Of a stretch of 64,000 bases of DNA, positions 1 through 11,115 are shown piece after piece (position 1 is the first letter of the stretch; every line of letters starts with the position of its first letter). The notes under the pieces were generated by a model. The model did no database searches and had not been told where the DNA came from. It was given only the letters and a program-made list of their open reading frames with translations. The translations under genes were made by a program, and so were the position numbers. The stretch lies in the NCBI RefSeq assembly GCF_000471905.2, contig NW_006500104.1, positions 3,690,252-3,754,251 of the forward strand. Direction: 5' to 3'. The DNA is from Amborella trichopoda. Its lineage: Eukaryota; Streptophyta; Magnoliopsida; Amborellales; Amborellaceae.

Positions 1-799
1 GCCCTGTTATCCATTATCACTATCCTTATCTCATAACCGCTCATAAAAGAAGTGATATAGAGTGGATGAGTGTGGAAACGGTCAAACCTCGAGGGTCATC
101 AACAAATGTGATAAGGTCAATGTGTTAGGAGGTTAATCATGCTCCTCAGCTATTCGATACTAATGTGGGTAGGAACATGAATCATTTCCAGCACATCTTC
201 GATCTATGCCTGGTGAATGAGTGGGTTGTTTTGAACGTCCATAATAGAGAGGGATGCTGGAATTTTTCTCAATTGAGCTGAAAGGTTATAATTTGTGATG
301 GATTACGTTGTGTCCATTCCTTGTTCTTTCATTTTTTCAGTGGACACAACGGGACTTTGGTCGGCTTGGGAGGATTTCCAAGCCTCTCTTCTAGAATATT
401 AGCTGTTAATTTTTGTGGCTTAAAATGACTCCCTTTCTTTGTGAGGTGGTCAACCTCTTGAGGGTCTCTATTGGCCACAATGATGACACCCAGTCTGGAT
501 TCATCTGGATTCTCACTTTCCTAATCTTGTGATGGGGTGTAGTCTCGGCTGATTGAAATCATGTTTAAGCACATATTTTGATCAAATACCATCTTTAATA
601 ATAGTGTGCTCCTGAGGGGAAATGAAGAGGTTCCCTTTAGTATCATGTTAGTTTAGAATTTAGAGTCCCCCTTAAGTGGCTCATCTTCAATCATCACTAT
701 GTCGACTTAGCTAGGTCTGCCCTCTTTATGGGGTTCAATTTCAGGTTTCTTATCATTATCCAGAAGCAGATTGGCAAATATGTCCATCTTTTGGTTAGA
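1..799. other. no recognisable gene; probable continuation of gypsy element
   Basis: This stretch lies downstream (minus strand) of the Gag remnant at 800-1811. Minus-strand translation is broken by many stops. A few open pieces follow the Gag tail (for example around 400-530), but I could not match them to protease, RT or integrase. It is most simply decayed internal sequence of the same gypsy element. Confidence 0.4.
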
Positions 800-1811
800 G
801 GGAGCCTTTATTTAAGAGGTCCTTGATAATTCTCTTCAAGTTATAACACTCTTCGGTGCTATGGGTATCGTTCTAGTTGTAACCACACCATTTGGACTTG
901 TCCTTAACCTCATATTTAGTTGCACTGGGTCTGGTTGAACAATGAGTCTTGCTTGCAGGATCTTAGTCAATATGGTGGAGAGCGGTTCCTGTAGTGTTGA
1001 AAGCTTAACTTCTAGAAAGGGCGCCTTGCCTCCATTATTTAAATTGTTATTGAAATTATTGGTTTTAGAGGTGCCCCTAAGGTGAATATTATTCTTGTGC
1101 TTGGGGCAAAGACAGTACCATGACAATTTGGCCTACCTGAGCAGTAGTATTATCTTTCTAGTTGTTATTATAGCCCTTCAGTTTTGCTTGAGTTGGTACG
1201 GCCCCTGTCAGATTTTTTGGTTTCACATTAATGGCAGCAACCTTTGACCTTTTGTATAGAGCGACTAGGTCAATCATTTGTTGAAATGTGAAAAGTCGTA
1301 GCTCGTTTCTAAAAGAGTTTATATACTCTAGTAGAGAATTCTTTAGGCCCATACTCATTTGGGAAGTCTCAAGAAGTACGCAATCAATAACCTTTGATGT
1401 AGATTCTTAGAATTGGTTGGCAATGTCGGGGAACAAGTCGCCTACGTTTTGTTTTGTTGCAGCCAACTCCCCGAGCATCATTGGTTGTTGTTTCGTCTAG
1501 CAATATTATTCGACAAAGCATCAAAACAATTCAGTGGGAGTTTGGTTGGGATATTTTGATACTACTTCTCAGAATCACATTTAAGGTTGTTCGACGAGAG
1601 TGTATTGAAACATGGCCTTGAGACAGAGCGGTTTCTCTTCAAGAGCTAGAATAGTAAACATGTATGTAATGACATCATTTTCAGGGTCATCTTTCCCGTT
1701 GAACTTATTTTCGAATTTGGGGAAGTTGAAACCCAAGGGAAAGAGTTCGACATACCAAGGAACGCCTTTAACATAATATCTTTGACGGAGTATGTTAGGA
1801 AATCCGATCAT
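800..1811 (-). pseudogene. Ty3/gypsy Gag polyprotein remnant
   Basis: Minus-strand translation gives pieces of a plant Ty3/gypsy Gag. Around 1690-1760 is a PKFENKFNGKDDPE-like motif, the usual start of the retrotrans_gag domain (plant consensus P-x-F-x-x-F-x-G-x-x-D-P). Around 1260-1310 is an ELRLFTFQQMIDLVALYKRS-like segment. Near 830-870 is a THSTEECYNLKR motif, the conserved C-terminal stretch of plant gypsy Gags (HDTEECYxLK). Open stretches run 1581-1811, 1158-1358 and 836-1126 and are separated by stops and frame changes, so no Gag can be made. Gag normally packages element RNA in cytoplasmic particles. No protease or RT was seen beyond it. The DNA upstream on this strand is the 2.7-6.2 kb duplicated segment, which may be leader or LTR sequence of the element. 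Confidence 0.7.
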
Positions 1812-2723
1812 AGCTAAAGTCTCTTTTACTATTGATAATTTACCTTTTAGTTGGGCTAGCTCATTTGACTTGGGGGTCTTAACCTTAGTGGTTTGCTAGT
1901 TGCCCATAACTGATAGCATAGTTTAGGGTACAAGATATGCAGGTGATGTGGGCTGTGCCAGACTAGGAATAGGCTGACCTATGAAGTGGATGAAGCAAGT
2001 TTAGGAAGCGATATAGGAGAAGAGGTCTGTGTCGGGATGGTTGGTACCTAACATGGAATTGGTGCATGTAGAGGTGTGTGATTTAGGGAGGAATACTGGT
2101 AGATCTTAGGAGCGACTTGAACTGGATGAGCCGAGGGCAGATAAGCTTGGGCCGTAAGTTGACTATCGGGGGTAGGTGTTCAGCATGTCCCTAGTAGGGA
2201 TGACTAAAGGTTAGTGGTGCCGCCAGAGGATATCGAGCTGACTAGTACGACTGATTAGGAGAATATTGGGTTGGTGCAGGTGCTAAACAAGCCACCTGCG
2301 AATGCTGCTATGAACAGGGGCAGCTTGATGGTTCGTTATACGTGACTTAAGGAGGGTGGTCAGGTGGATTGGTTATGAGACGGACTGTCTCGTGGTTGAG
2401 TCAGTTCTATGGGAGGTTCAGGATGGGAGGTTCAGGATGAGAGGTTTGGCAGTGTCGGCCCACCGACAGAGTTGAACAGAGATGACTCTACTAGTCAGAG
2501 GTAGAAGAGGCACCCTGACTTTGACTTGAGCAACTATTTGAGAACATAGGTGGGTTGTGTGGCTCAAGGAGGCTAGCACACCTCAGGAAAGTCTGGACTG
2601 ACGATAGGTTCTTATCACTCGATTGTGAAGGAGTCATAGAACTCAAGAAGTTTTGCATCAAACTTAGGAAATTCGAGGTGGATGACCCAATGGAATGAGC
2701 CATGACGACTCGGGTTATGATTT
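1812..2723 (-). other. unassigned stretch upstream of gypsy Gag
   Basis: G-rich, degenerate sequence between the Gag remnant and the duplication. It contains a minus-strand open stretch at 2491-2703 (70 codons, Ser-rich, starting MAHSIGSS). This could be the variable N-terminal part of the gypsy Gag, but it has no diagnostic motif. Confidence 0.3.
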
Positions 2724-4373
2724 CTAGAGCTCATAGAGTGGGCCTTTGAAGGACCTTGGCCTGGTTGGCCTTGACTCTCCCCTTGAGTAGGTTGACCAGG
2801 GTCTAGTCGACCGTGTGAGTCAGGCGAGTTATGAGGGACTGGTGTATTCGACAGCCTTTCTCATAGACTTAGACATTTGTGGGTGATGTGACCCTGGTTG
2901 GACAACATATCCCCTAGACCTAGATCATTATGGAGGATGAACTACTAGTTGGGCAACATTTCATTTAGATTCAGACATTTGTGTGGGGCGTGACCCTTGT
3001 TGGGCTGCATCTCCCCTAGACCTATATGTTGTTGGAGGGTGCAAACATGGATACTTAGCCCTAGGTTGAATGCTCTGACTATTTAAGGTAGCTCGAGTCA
3101 TGGAGACCTGCTGGACTACAAGGCTCGACATGACAAAAGGTGGGCTAGCTATGTTGAGCCTAGGGTGTGGGATTATGGACCCACTAGAAACTAACTTAGA
3201 CTAACCTAAAGTAGGGTATGCCTAGGGCACTAAGCTATGAGGTCCTACAGGTAGAGCCATCCTAAGGGATGTAGATGATGCAAGGGACTAAGTATCAGAG
3301 TCACTATAGATTACGGACATGACTATTAAACCTAATGATGCAATAAAGGAAGCAACCAAAATAAGTTTGGAATAAATGTTTTGACCATTTGTCACTATAC
3401 GTAGGCCAAGGTAAGTGGTGTTCCTTGCTAAGTAAAAAGCTGAAATGAGTTAGGCTTTGATAGATACGCCCATAAGGTCCAGCTACAGTGACTACGAAAG
3501 GCCAGTCCTTACTATAATGGGGTTGTATTTGTGATCGAGTTTCCCCAAATGGATGCTTTGCTTCATTGCTGACACATCTCAATGCCCTACGCACGAAACT
3601 GGGTTCCCACATGACTAAGTGTCAGTGTAGGGTTTTTCAAAAATTGAAATATTTTAGGGTATGTTTGAAGTGTGTGTGGGCAAGTGTGGAAAATTAAAAC
3701 TCAGTGTTGTGTGCAGTATGTGTGATCAAGAAGCACTTGCAAAAAGCAACCTAAACACTAATGCAAGAGATAAGCTTGCAAAAAGATTTAGTCTAACAGG
3801 TCAAATATTTTCTAAAATAAATAATTAAAGTCAAAGCAAGATCTCAACATAAAACATAGTTTCCAACATATGATAAGAGAAAAATTCTTGAATTTGTCCT
3901 TTTCCTTATTTTGTCTTTATTATTTTAAAATGATAAAGATGCTTTTAGAAAGAAGATAAAATGAAGAGAGAAATCTTGAACTTATGCAAATAAGATAAGA
4001 TCTTACAAAGGAGATAAAATCTAATCCAAAAAAATAAGATAAGAGAAACTATTTTAAATCTACCTTATTCCTTGCTTTAAATTTTTATTTTATTTTTTTA
4101 TTCTTTTAGCACAGTAAAGATAAAGATAATTTCAAAATGAGATAGGATCATAATCTTAAATTATGTAGATATGACTAAGATGGATAAAAATCAAATCTGA
4201 TGGGATAAAGCAAAAATAGATCTAAAACCCTATTTTTCTTATCTTTATCTATTGTTTTTGGAATTTAGAAGAAAGAAGAACAGGCAAATAGAAAGTACAA
4301 AAAATCATCAGGAGGGAAAAGCAATTGGAAGACGATCTGCCGTAAGTTTTTTTGGGCAGTCCCTACGACACTT
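2724..4373. repeat. tandem duplication, copy A (about 1.65 kb)
   Basis: The sequence from tagagctcatagagtggg at 2724 onward can be followed, with substitutions and small indels, in the adjacent copy starting at 4374 (tagagctgatagagtggg). Matching landmarks include gttcccacatgact near 3604 and 5358, the AT-rich tract with aaagataaaatg near 3955, and the end tract ccgtaagttttttt near 4340. The two copies abut directly. It holds no coding region. The open stretch at 3304-3612 (minus) has no counterpart of equal length in copy B, so it is not treated as a gene. Confidence 0.85.
2850..3050. repeat. minisatellite inside copy A, about 4 units of about 50 bp
   Basis: Units share the core acaacatatcccctagacct followed by a tttgtgggtgatgtgaccct-like half. 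Four degenerate units can be counted. The same array in copy B has about six. Confidence 0.75.
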
Positions 4374-6185
4374 TAGAGCTGATAGAGTGGGTCTTTGAAC
4401 GACTTTGGCCTGCTTGGGCTTCACTCTCGCCTTGTGTAGGTTGACCCGGGTCTAGTTGACCGCAATTCAGAAGAGTTAGGAGGGACTAGGGTATTGCCGA
4501 TGGTGTAAATTTCGGCAGCATTTCCCTTGGACCTGGACATTTTTGGGTGATGTTCCCTTAGTTTGGCAGTATCTCCCCAAGACCTAGACGATGGTGGGTG
4601 TACAATCGATTCGACAACATTTACCACAAACCTAAACGCTTGTGGGCGATGTAACCTTGGTTGAACAACATATCCCCTAGACCTAGACCATTATGGAGGA
4701 TGACTGGGTAACATTTCCCTTAAATTCAGACGTTTGTGTGGGGTGTGACCCTAGTTGGGCAGCATCTCCCCTAGACTTAGATATTGAAGGAGGGTGCAAA
4801 GCTAGATCCATAGCCCCAAGTCGAATGCTCTGACTATTTAAGGTGGCTCGAGCCCTGCAGACCTGCTGAACTACAGGGCTCGGCATGCCAGAAGGTGGAC
4901 TAGCTTGGTGGAGCCTAGGGTGTGCGATTATGGAACCACTGGAACCTAACTTAGACTAACCTTAAGTAGGGTAAGCCTAGGGCACTAAGCTATAAAGTCC
5001 TACAGCTCAAGCCATTCTAAGGGGTCTAGATGAGGTAGTGGACTTAGTATCAGGGCCACTATAGGCTACAGACATAGCTATCAAACCTAAAGATACAGTA
5101 AATGAATCAATCAAAATAGGTTTGAAATAAAATTTTTGACCGTTTGTCACTATACGTTGGCTGGCGTAAGTGGTGTTCCTTGCTAATTAAAAAGATGAAA
5201 AGAGTTAGGCTTTGATAGATACCCCCAAGGTTCAACTACCGTGACTACAAAAAGCCGGTCCTTACTATAGTGGATTTGTATTCATGATCGAGTTTTCCCA
5301 AATGGATGTGTTGCTCCATTATTGACACATCCCAATTCCCCACACATGAAACAGGGTTCCCACATGACTCTGACTCTAGTCTTGGTGTAGGGTTTTTCAA
5401 AATTTTGAATATTTTAGGGTATGTTTGAAGTGCATGTGGGTAAGTGTGGAAAATGAAAACTCGGTGTTGTGTGTAGGACTTGTGATCAAGAAGTACTTGC
5501 AAAAAGTAACCTAATCACTAATGCAAGAGATAAGCATGGAAAAAGATTTACTCTAACAAGATATGGTCAAACATTTTCGAGAATAACTAAATAAAATCAA
5601 AACAAGATCTTAACGTATAACATAATGTTGAATCTACCAACATAAGATAAGGGAAAATTTTTTGATTTTGTCTTTTCCTTATTTTGTCTTTATTATTTTA
5701 AAACGATAAAGATGATTTTAGAAGGAAGATAAAATCAACAGAGAAATCTTAAACTTCTGCAGATGAGGTTTTTTCAAAGAAAAGATAAGATCTTAGAGAG
5801 GAGAAAAAATCTAATCCAAAGAAAGAAGATAAGAGAAAACATTTTAAATCTACCTTATTCCTTGTTTTTTGTATTTTTTTTTTATTCTTTTAGCACAGTA
5901 ATGATAAAGATAATTTTAAAACAAGGTAAGATCTAAGTTTTAAAATATGCAAATAAGACTAAGATGGATAAAAAGTCAAATCTGATGGGATAAAGCAAAC
6001 ATAGATCTAAAACCCAATTTTTCTTATGTTTTTCTATTTCTTTTGGAATTTAGAGGAAATAAAAACCGGGAAATAGAAAGTACAAAAAATCACCGAGAGG
6101 AAAAAACAAGAAATCACCGAGAGGAAAAAACAAGTGGAATACGGGTTGCCGTAAGGTTTTTCAAGCAGTTCCTACAACACTACAT
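4374..6185. repeat. tandem duplication, copy B (about 1.8 kb)
   Basis: Direct repeat of 2724-4373. It is longer mainly because its minisatellite has about two more units and because of a short duplication of caccgagaggaaaaaacaag near 6090-6130. The junction sequence at its end (ccgtaaggtttttcaagcag near 6150) matches the end of copy A. Coding potential is absent. It may be an amplified LTR or leader of the gypsy element at 0.8-2.7 kb, but no TG/CA termini or primer site were found to prove that. Confidence 0.85.
4514..4798. repeat. minisatellite inside copy B, about 6 units of 42-53 bp
   Basis: Degenerate units beginning ggcagcatttccctt, ggcagtatctcccca, gacaacatttaccac, aacaacatatcccct, gggtaacatttccct and ggcagcatctcccct. 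This is the expanded counterpart of the array at 2850-3050. Confidence 0.75.
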
Positions 6186-7516
6186 GGCCTATGTCAATCT
6201 AAATTTTGGGGCTTTCAGGGTTCTTTCGGTGTTTTTCAAACCTTGGATTTTTTGTTTTTCTGGAAAACAACTACTGTAAAATTTAAGGAAGTGTTTGAAG
6301 GCAAAAATACACAAATTTTCCCCACGGTGGGAACCAAACGTTTTACGCACAGATTTGCGCTATCTCAAAGATACAAACCCCATTCTTTGCAAAAAGAATG
6401 AATTTTATGAAAAAATAGAGAGAATGGGATCACTTAAACTATGGGCTCAAAAACATCATAGATCCAAACATATATGATTTTTTTCTAAGTCCACTAACAA
6501 CATTATCTTCACGATCTATGTATACAGCCTTAAGCATTAAAATGCTTCTTAATTTTGCGAAATCTATTAATAATAGAAATTTGCAAAGAATGTAAACTAA
6601 ATTAATGATAAAAAAAACTAAAATCAATAGGGAAACATATATTTACCTTTGAAACCTGGAGTTTTGGGCTTGGATCATACCGCCCTTCGGGTCACCATCT
6701 CATTTTGGATGCGTCTTGCTTGCTGGAATTCATTGCTTTGATGTTCTTTCACCTTGATCTAGGGTTCTTAAGGCTGTGAGAAGTGCATGTGATTTTGAGG
6801 TAGGGTCTACCTAAGGTTTTCATAAAGTTGGTTTTCATAAAGTTAGGAGGAGGTTTTCCTTGATTTTATAAGGCCTTTGCTCCTATTATCAAATCCAATT
6901 TTTTTGATTTTCTTGAATTTTTCAGGATTTTACCTATTTTTTGCAATTTTAGAGGAATTATCCCATTTTCTGTTATTTATTTGGATTTTTCCGCTATTTA
7001 TTTGGATTTTTCCTAATTTCGAATTTTCTAGGGAGATTTGTCTATTTTTTAAGGACTTTTTGAAGTAGGGTTAGGTTTGAAATTAGATCGGTTTGATCCA
7101 AGGTTCCAAATTGAGTCAAAATAGTCAATTTTATAGATTTTTGCCGACTTTTGACCAATTCAAAGTGAATATGAAAAAGGACCCAGCGTATCGGGCCCAT
7201 CGGGCTGCAAGAGGAATGGCGTATTGAGAGACATGATGCGGCCCGTGTCATGAGTGTCATGCGTGAGGCGAGCTGCCTGGCGCGGCTCGACATGCCATGT
7301 GGTGTGCTTGGCTTGAGCAAGGGCATTTGGTAAGTTGTCCTATGGTTCTTCTGAGGCTTCTCATTTTGATTATGTAGGTCCGATTGTGTGAATCTTGGAC
7401 TGTTGGAAAGCTATCAATATCTTCTCTGATTTGGGTTACATTGTTGGTGGCTTTGAGATAATTAAACTTGGTTTAGGTGTTTTATGGTCTACTAGGGTTT
7501 GTGTGGTCATTTAGAC
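6186..7516. other. no gene seen; short local duplications
   Basis: AT-rich DNA with small tandem duplications, such as ggttttcataaagtt twice near 6818-6845 and atttatttggatttttcc twice near 6975-7015. A GC-richer island at 7180-7330 is open on the minus strand (7042-7326) but matches nothing I recognise. It lies downstream of the PMD half-gene at 7517-7940 and could be decayed 3' sequence of that gene. Confidence 0.4.
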
Positions 7517-7940
7517 TCAAAAACAGGGTTTTAAGAATTCCCTTAACCAAAATTTCGAGGGGATGTCTACATTGTCTAAGAAGAAGCTGTCACTAGGAAG
7601 TACATTCCTAACTACTGTATCTGAGTGGAAAATAGCTCTGCAGCCCATGATTTGGAGCATGTAACGAAAGATGTTGGCTAGGATTGTATTGGAATAATAG
7701 TAAGTCCCTGGGAAATATGTGCCAAGCCACCCATAAACATAATGAATGGGGAAGCCTGTGTGCCCCAATGTCTTCCCAGCCACAAACGCCTTGTTAAGCC
7801 TATTATTAATGTTGCAAAGGACGGGCTAGGCTAGTGCGTGCATTTGGCCATCGGCCATGTCGCATGCCATGTAGAGGTCTCGGGTCTTCAGACATAGCCT
7901 CGAGAATTCGGCAGGGCGGACATACACATGAACAAAGCAA
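7517..7940 (-). pseudogene. plant mobile domain (PMD) protein, C-terminal half
   Basis: Minus-strand translation gives about 135 residues of a plant mobile domain (Pfam PF10536 family; MAIL1-like and transposon-associated relatives). It has CFVHVYVRP, then CDMADGQMHALA-stop-PVL, then NNRLNKAF, and ends with a GWLGTYFP block. These follow the family order R-F-V...ASxMAxGxxxxLAxPVLAxIYxGLN. One in-frame stop (TAG) replaces the residue before PVL. The fragment begins exactly where the N-terminal half at 16010-16807 stops, on the same strand. I read the two as one gene split by the hAT element at about 7951-16009. PMD proteins of host origin act in heterochromatin silencing, while many others are carried by transposons. 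Which type this was cannot be told. Confidence 0.75.
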
Positions 7941-7950
7941 TGTTTCATTA

Positions 7951-8145
7951 TTCACAAAACCAGCCGGTTAGATCGTAACTATCAGGGTACCGACTCCAGT
8001 TAAGGCCGCTTTACGGGTACTAGTATTTAGACCCATCTCTTAGAAAAACATCGGCGTCCAAAAACGGTCAGTTAGACCTCGAACGGGTGGTTTTTATTAA
8101 AAACTGGCCGGTTTCTGCTAACCTGACCGGTTAACTAGTATAACG
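7951..8145. repeat. left terminal region of hAT element
   Basis: Terminal inverted repeat ttcacaaaaccagccgg, followed by repeated ccggtt motifs near 7964, 8109 and 8126, mirrored at the right end. GC content is higher than in the flanking DNA. Confidence 0.6.
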
Positions 8146-8339
8146 GGCGTTTTATTGCAAAAAAAATGGTAATTTTAAAAATAACGGGCATTATTTGAAA
8201 AAGGACCATTATATTTAACCGGAACATATGAATCCACCTTTTACAACAATTTAGATTCGATTTTCCGTCATTTTTCTTCGTATTTTTCGATGCTTTATTG
8301 TTGTATACCATAAAATGTATGTAAACCAACTTCGATGCC

Positions 8340-8800
8340 GCATGGATCTTCATGAAAATTGGGGGCATTGAATCATTATTGAAGTATTAATATTTTCCCT
8401 ATTTCAATTTGTCCAAAAAGATGAATATTGGAGGTTGATTTCTGCTCGAAATGCAGCTACTTGAAGAACTGTGTTCGATCCAAAAAAATGACTTCTGATC
8501 GATCTATTGATTGTTTTTTATTGAACTGAGCTATGTATTTTGATCATCGAGGCTTCTTCTATTAAATACAGTAGGTATGTTTATATATTATCGATTATTT
8601 TTTTTTATATGTATTTTTTTCTGCATTGTTTTCATGAAAATTTCATGAACTTAAATCTTCGCCATTTTTTGAAGATCAATCTCAATAGTGAATGGATCTT
8701 CATGAAGTTTGGGGCATTTGAATCATAATCGAAGTATCTATCATATCCCTATTTCAATTTGTTCAGAAAAAGGAAGATTGGGGGTTAATTTTGACTTGAA
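8340..8800. repeat. dispersed direct repeat of about 110 bp
   Basis: The segment 8340-8450 (atggatcttcatgaaaattg, then ccctatttcaatttgtcc) recurs at 8692-8800 (atggatcttcatgaagtttg, then ccctatttcaatttgttc). It lies in noncoding 5' DNA of the hAT element. Confidence 0.7.
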
Positions 8801-9400
8801 AATTTCGGTGTTCTTGATCGTTTTGGCTCAATTTTTTTAAAACTTTCAATAAAATTATGTTTTTTTATAAAAAGGAAAAATGTTTTTTTGTGATGAATAT
8901 GAGAAAAAATATATATATTCTTTCTTTTCAATGTTATATTTTTTTCTAAAAAAAATAATATAAGTGTATGATAGAGTGCATGATAATGTTGCTCGATCTT
9001 TTAGTTATCTTTATTAAGTGCATAATGTAGTTGTCTTTGTAATAATGGAAGAGAATAGTGTATCCTTTATCATACGAATTGAGTTTCTTTTTATTTTGGG
9101 TTAATTCTAGTGTTCTTGATGATTTTGGATCGATTTTAGGTCTTCTTAATAAAGTTTTATTTTTCAATAAAATTATGTCTTTGTTATAAAAATGTGTTTT
9201 TTTGTGATGATTATGACAAAAAATATCTATATTCGTTTTTTTAATGTTATATATTTTTCTAACAAAAGAGTAAAATAAGTGCATGATATAGTTCATGATA
9301 ATGTTGCTTAATCTTTAGCTTGATTTTTTTTGTTTGATCTTTTTAATTATTTTTATTAAATACATGATGTAGTTGTATTTGTAATAAGGAAAAAGTTTAT
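8783..9400. repeat. tandem duplication, about 315 bp x 2
   Basis: Landmarks recur in order: ttcaataaaattatgt (8846 and 9163), tttttttgtgatga (8883 and 9196), then catgataatgttgct (8979 and 9294). AT-rich and noncoding. A further partial copy (ctttgtaataatgga) resumes at about 9781, to the right of the MITE-like insertion. Confidence 0.75.
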
Positions 9401-9774
9401 ATATGGTTTCAACCTTATACTGTTGAAGTAAGGTGCACATAAAAAATCCTACAGTGGTGAGTGCTCCAGCATAAGAGAACCCTCCAACTCATCATCTCGA
9501 CCTTGAGGTAAATGGAAATGAAGAAAAAAAGAATTCCAACTCCAAGAAATAATGCATCTTTTAACAAGTTATCTGGACTGTCGATTTTCAAGATTTTGAA
9601 GTGTTCATTGATCTGCTCGATCTGTACCATTTTTCAAATTTTAAATTTTATAAATGAGGATAAAAAGAGATTTTGAAGCCATTATAAGGTTTTTGAAATG
9701 GAAAAGACATCTCTAAGTAAATTTTTATAGGGGTGCCTTACTTGCACAGTATAAGGAGGAAACCTTATACAAAC
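9395..9774. mobile_element. MITE-like element with about 54-bp terminal inverted repeats
   Basis: The left end (gtttatatatggtttcaacc, then cttatactgttgaagtaagg) is matched by the reverse complement of the right end (gtttgtataaggtttcctcc, then cttatactgtgcaagtaagg). The unit sits inside an array of about 315-bp tandem repeats: tttgtaataa occurs just outside both ends, as if the element had landed in one repeat copy. It encodes nothing recognisable, and the 71-codon open stretch within it (9415-9630, minus) overlaps the inverted repeat. Superfamily is not assigned. Confidence 0.6.
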
Positions 9775-9837
9775 CTCACCCTTTGTAATAATGGAGGAAA
9801 ATAGTGCATCTGTTATCAAACAAATAAATAGAACTTC

Positions 9838-10125
9838 GTCCCAGTTGAATAGTGCATCTTAGCTTAGCAAGCTTCCTCCCACTTGAATAGTGCATCTTTT
9901 ATCTTTATCATAAGAATAAATAGAGCATCTTTTATCATACCCAAGCTCCAATCTTAGCCCAGGAAGGTTCCTCCCACTTGAATAAATAAAACTTGTGAGA
10001 CTAAATAACACCTCTACACAAGAACTTTTTCTAGAACGTTTCTATAATCTCCTGGCTTCTTAGCCTAGCAAACTTCCTCCTACTTGAATAAATGAAACTT
10101 GTGATTGAATACCACCTTTACAGAT
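9838..10125. repeat. degenerate short repeats with cttcctcccacttgaata core
   Basis: Four copies of a cttagcctagcaaacttcctcccacttgaata-type motif, at about 9852, 9950, 10059 and (weaker) 9836, followed by either gtgcatcttt or aataaaacttgtga. Noncoding, within the hAT element. Confidence 0.6.
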
Positions 10126-10489
10126 GAACTTTCTCAAGAATGATATCATATTATGCACTATTCAATAAGGGATGTGCAAAAATGATATGATGATATGATG
10201 TTGGTTAACATGAGTGGTCATGGCCCATATGAAACGATGATGATGACTAGTTGAATCTAATCTGGCCCTTGTTCTTTCTGCATACATGCATACACTGGTT
10301 CTTTCTTCTATTTGAACACTATACAAGCATTTAGTATGTAAGGCTTTATTTAGTTTTTTGGTTATCGAAAATGTAAATAGCACATTGCTTGGGTAAAATA
10401 TTGAGGCAAATATGTCCCAAATAAATATGTTATTTTACAAAAAAATTAAAATTTAATGGTAAAATAAATATTTTAATGAACTTTTATGT

Positions 10490-11113
10490 TCAGGAAAATT
10501 TACAAGAAAATAATATGATGCGGAGGGGTAGTATGACATAAAAGTGAATGATAAGGGAATAGTTCGACATAATTTTTGTAACAGAGAAATGGGTGGTGGT
10601 GTTTATTGCCTAAAAGAGCACCTTGCTTGGGTAAAGGATAGTATCACCGATTGTAAAGATGTGCACCGGCAATAAAATAACAAACGTTAAAATTAATTAC
10701 TAATGGAAAAGGAAAAAAGTTGCAGAGAGAAAGAGATGTGGAGGAAGTAGGGAGGGGCTATGAAAATCCCATAGATAACGATGAGGACCAAGAGGCAGAG
10801 TTCGAGGCGCAAATAAAACGAGCTAGGATTGCCAGCCTCCAAGAGCCGAATTATAGACAAATGGAAATGCAAGAGATGTATGGGAGAAGGGATAGTGCAT
10901 CCACTATCCGTCAGCCTCAACAACCTATAGTACCAGGTAGGAGAGAGTGCGAGCCTTCATTGCTTAGGTCCACATCGAGTAGATTAAGGCGTAGTTTCTC
11001 TAATCACCGATCCTCATATAGTCGACCATCTACTACTCACCAACCAATGACTCGTGAATCCTCTAGACTTGACCCTTACAAGCCACTGGTGGGACCAGAT
11101 TTTTCTTCGCGCT
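10490..11113 (+). pseudogene. hAT transposase, N-terminal part (BED finger and linker)
   Basis: At 10575-10670 the translation FCNREMGGGVYCLKEHLAWV followed by KDSITDC matches a BED zinc finger (C-x2-C...GG-x-x-x-LK-x-HLA...C). The first Cys is lost (HNFC), so metal binding is probably impaired. After stops comes a long open linker (10720-11113, 131 codons), Arg/Ser-rich after an acidic start (VEEVGRGYENPIDNDEDQE) with an ARIASL motif. This is typical of the stretch between BED finger and DUF659 in plant hAT transposases. In function such proteins bind the element ends and cut and paste the DNA. The coding sequence stops where the solo LTR begins and resumes at about 13300. Confidence 0.75.
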
Positions 11114-11115
11114 GA

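Noticed and set aside
3288-3305. tagtatcagagtcac resembling a tRNA-Met primer-binding site (also tagtatcagggccac at 5045)
   Set aside because: The orientation is opposite to the neighbouring Gag, the match to TGGTATCAGAGC is imperfect, and no LTR end precedes it.
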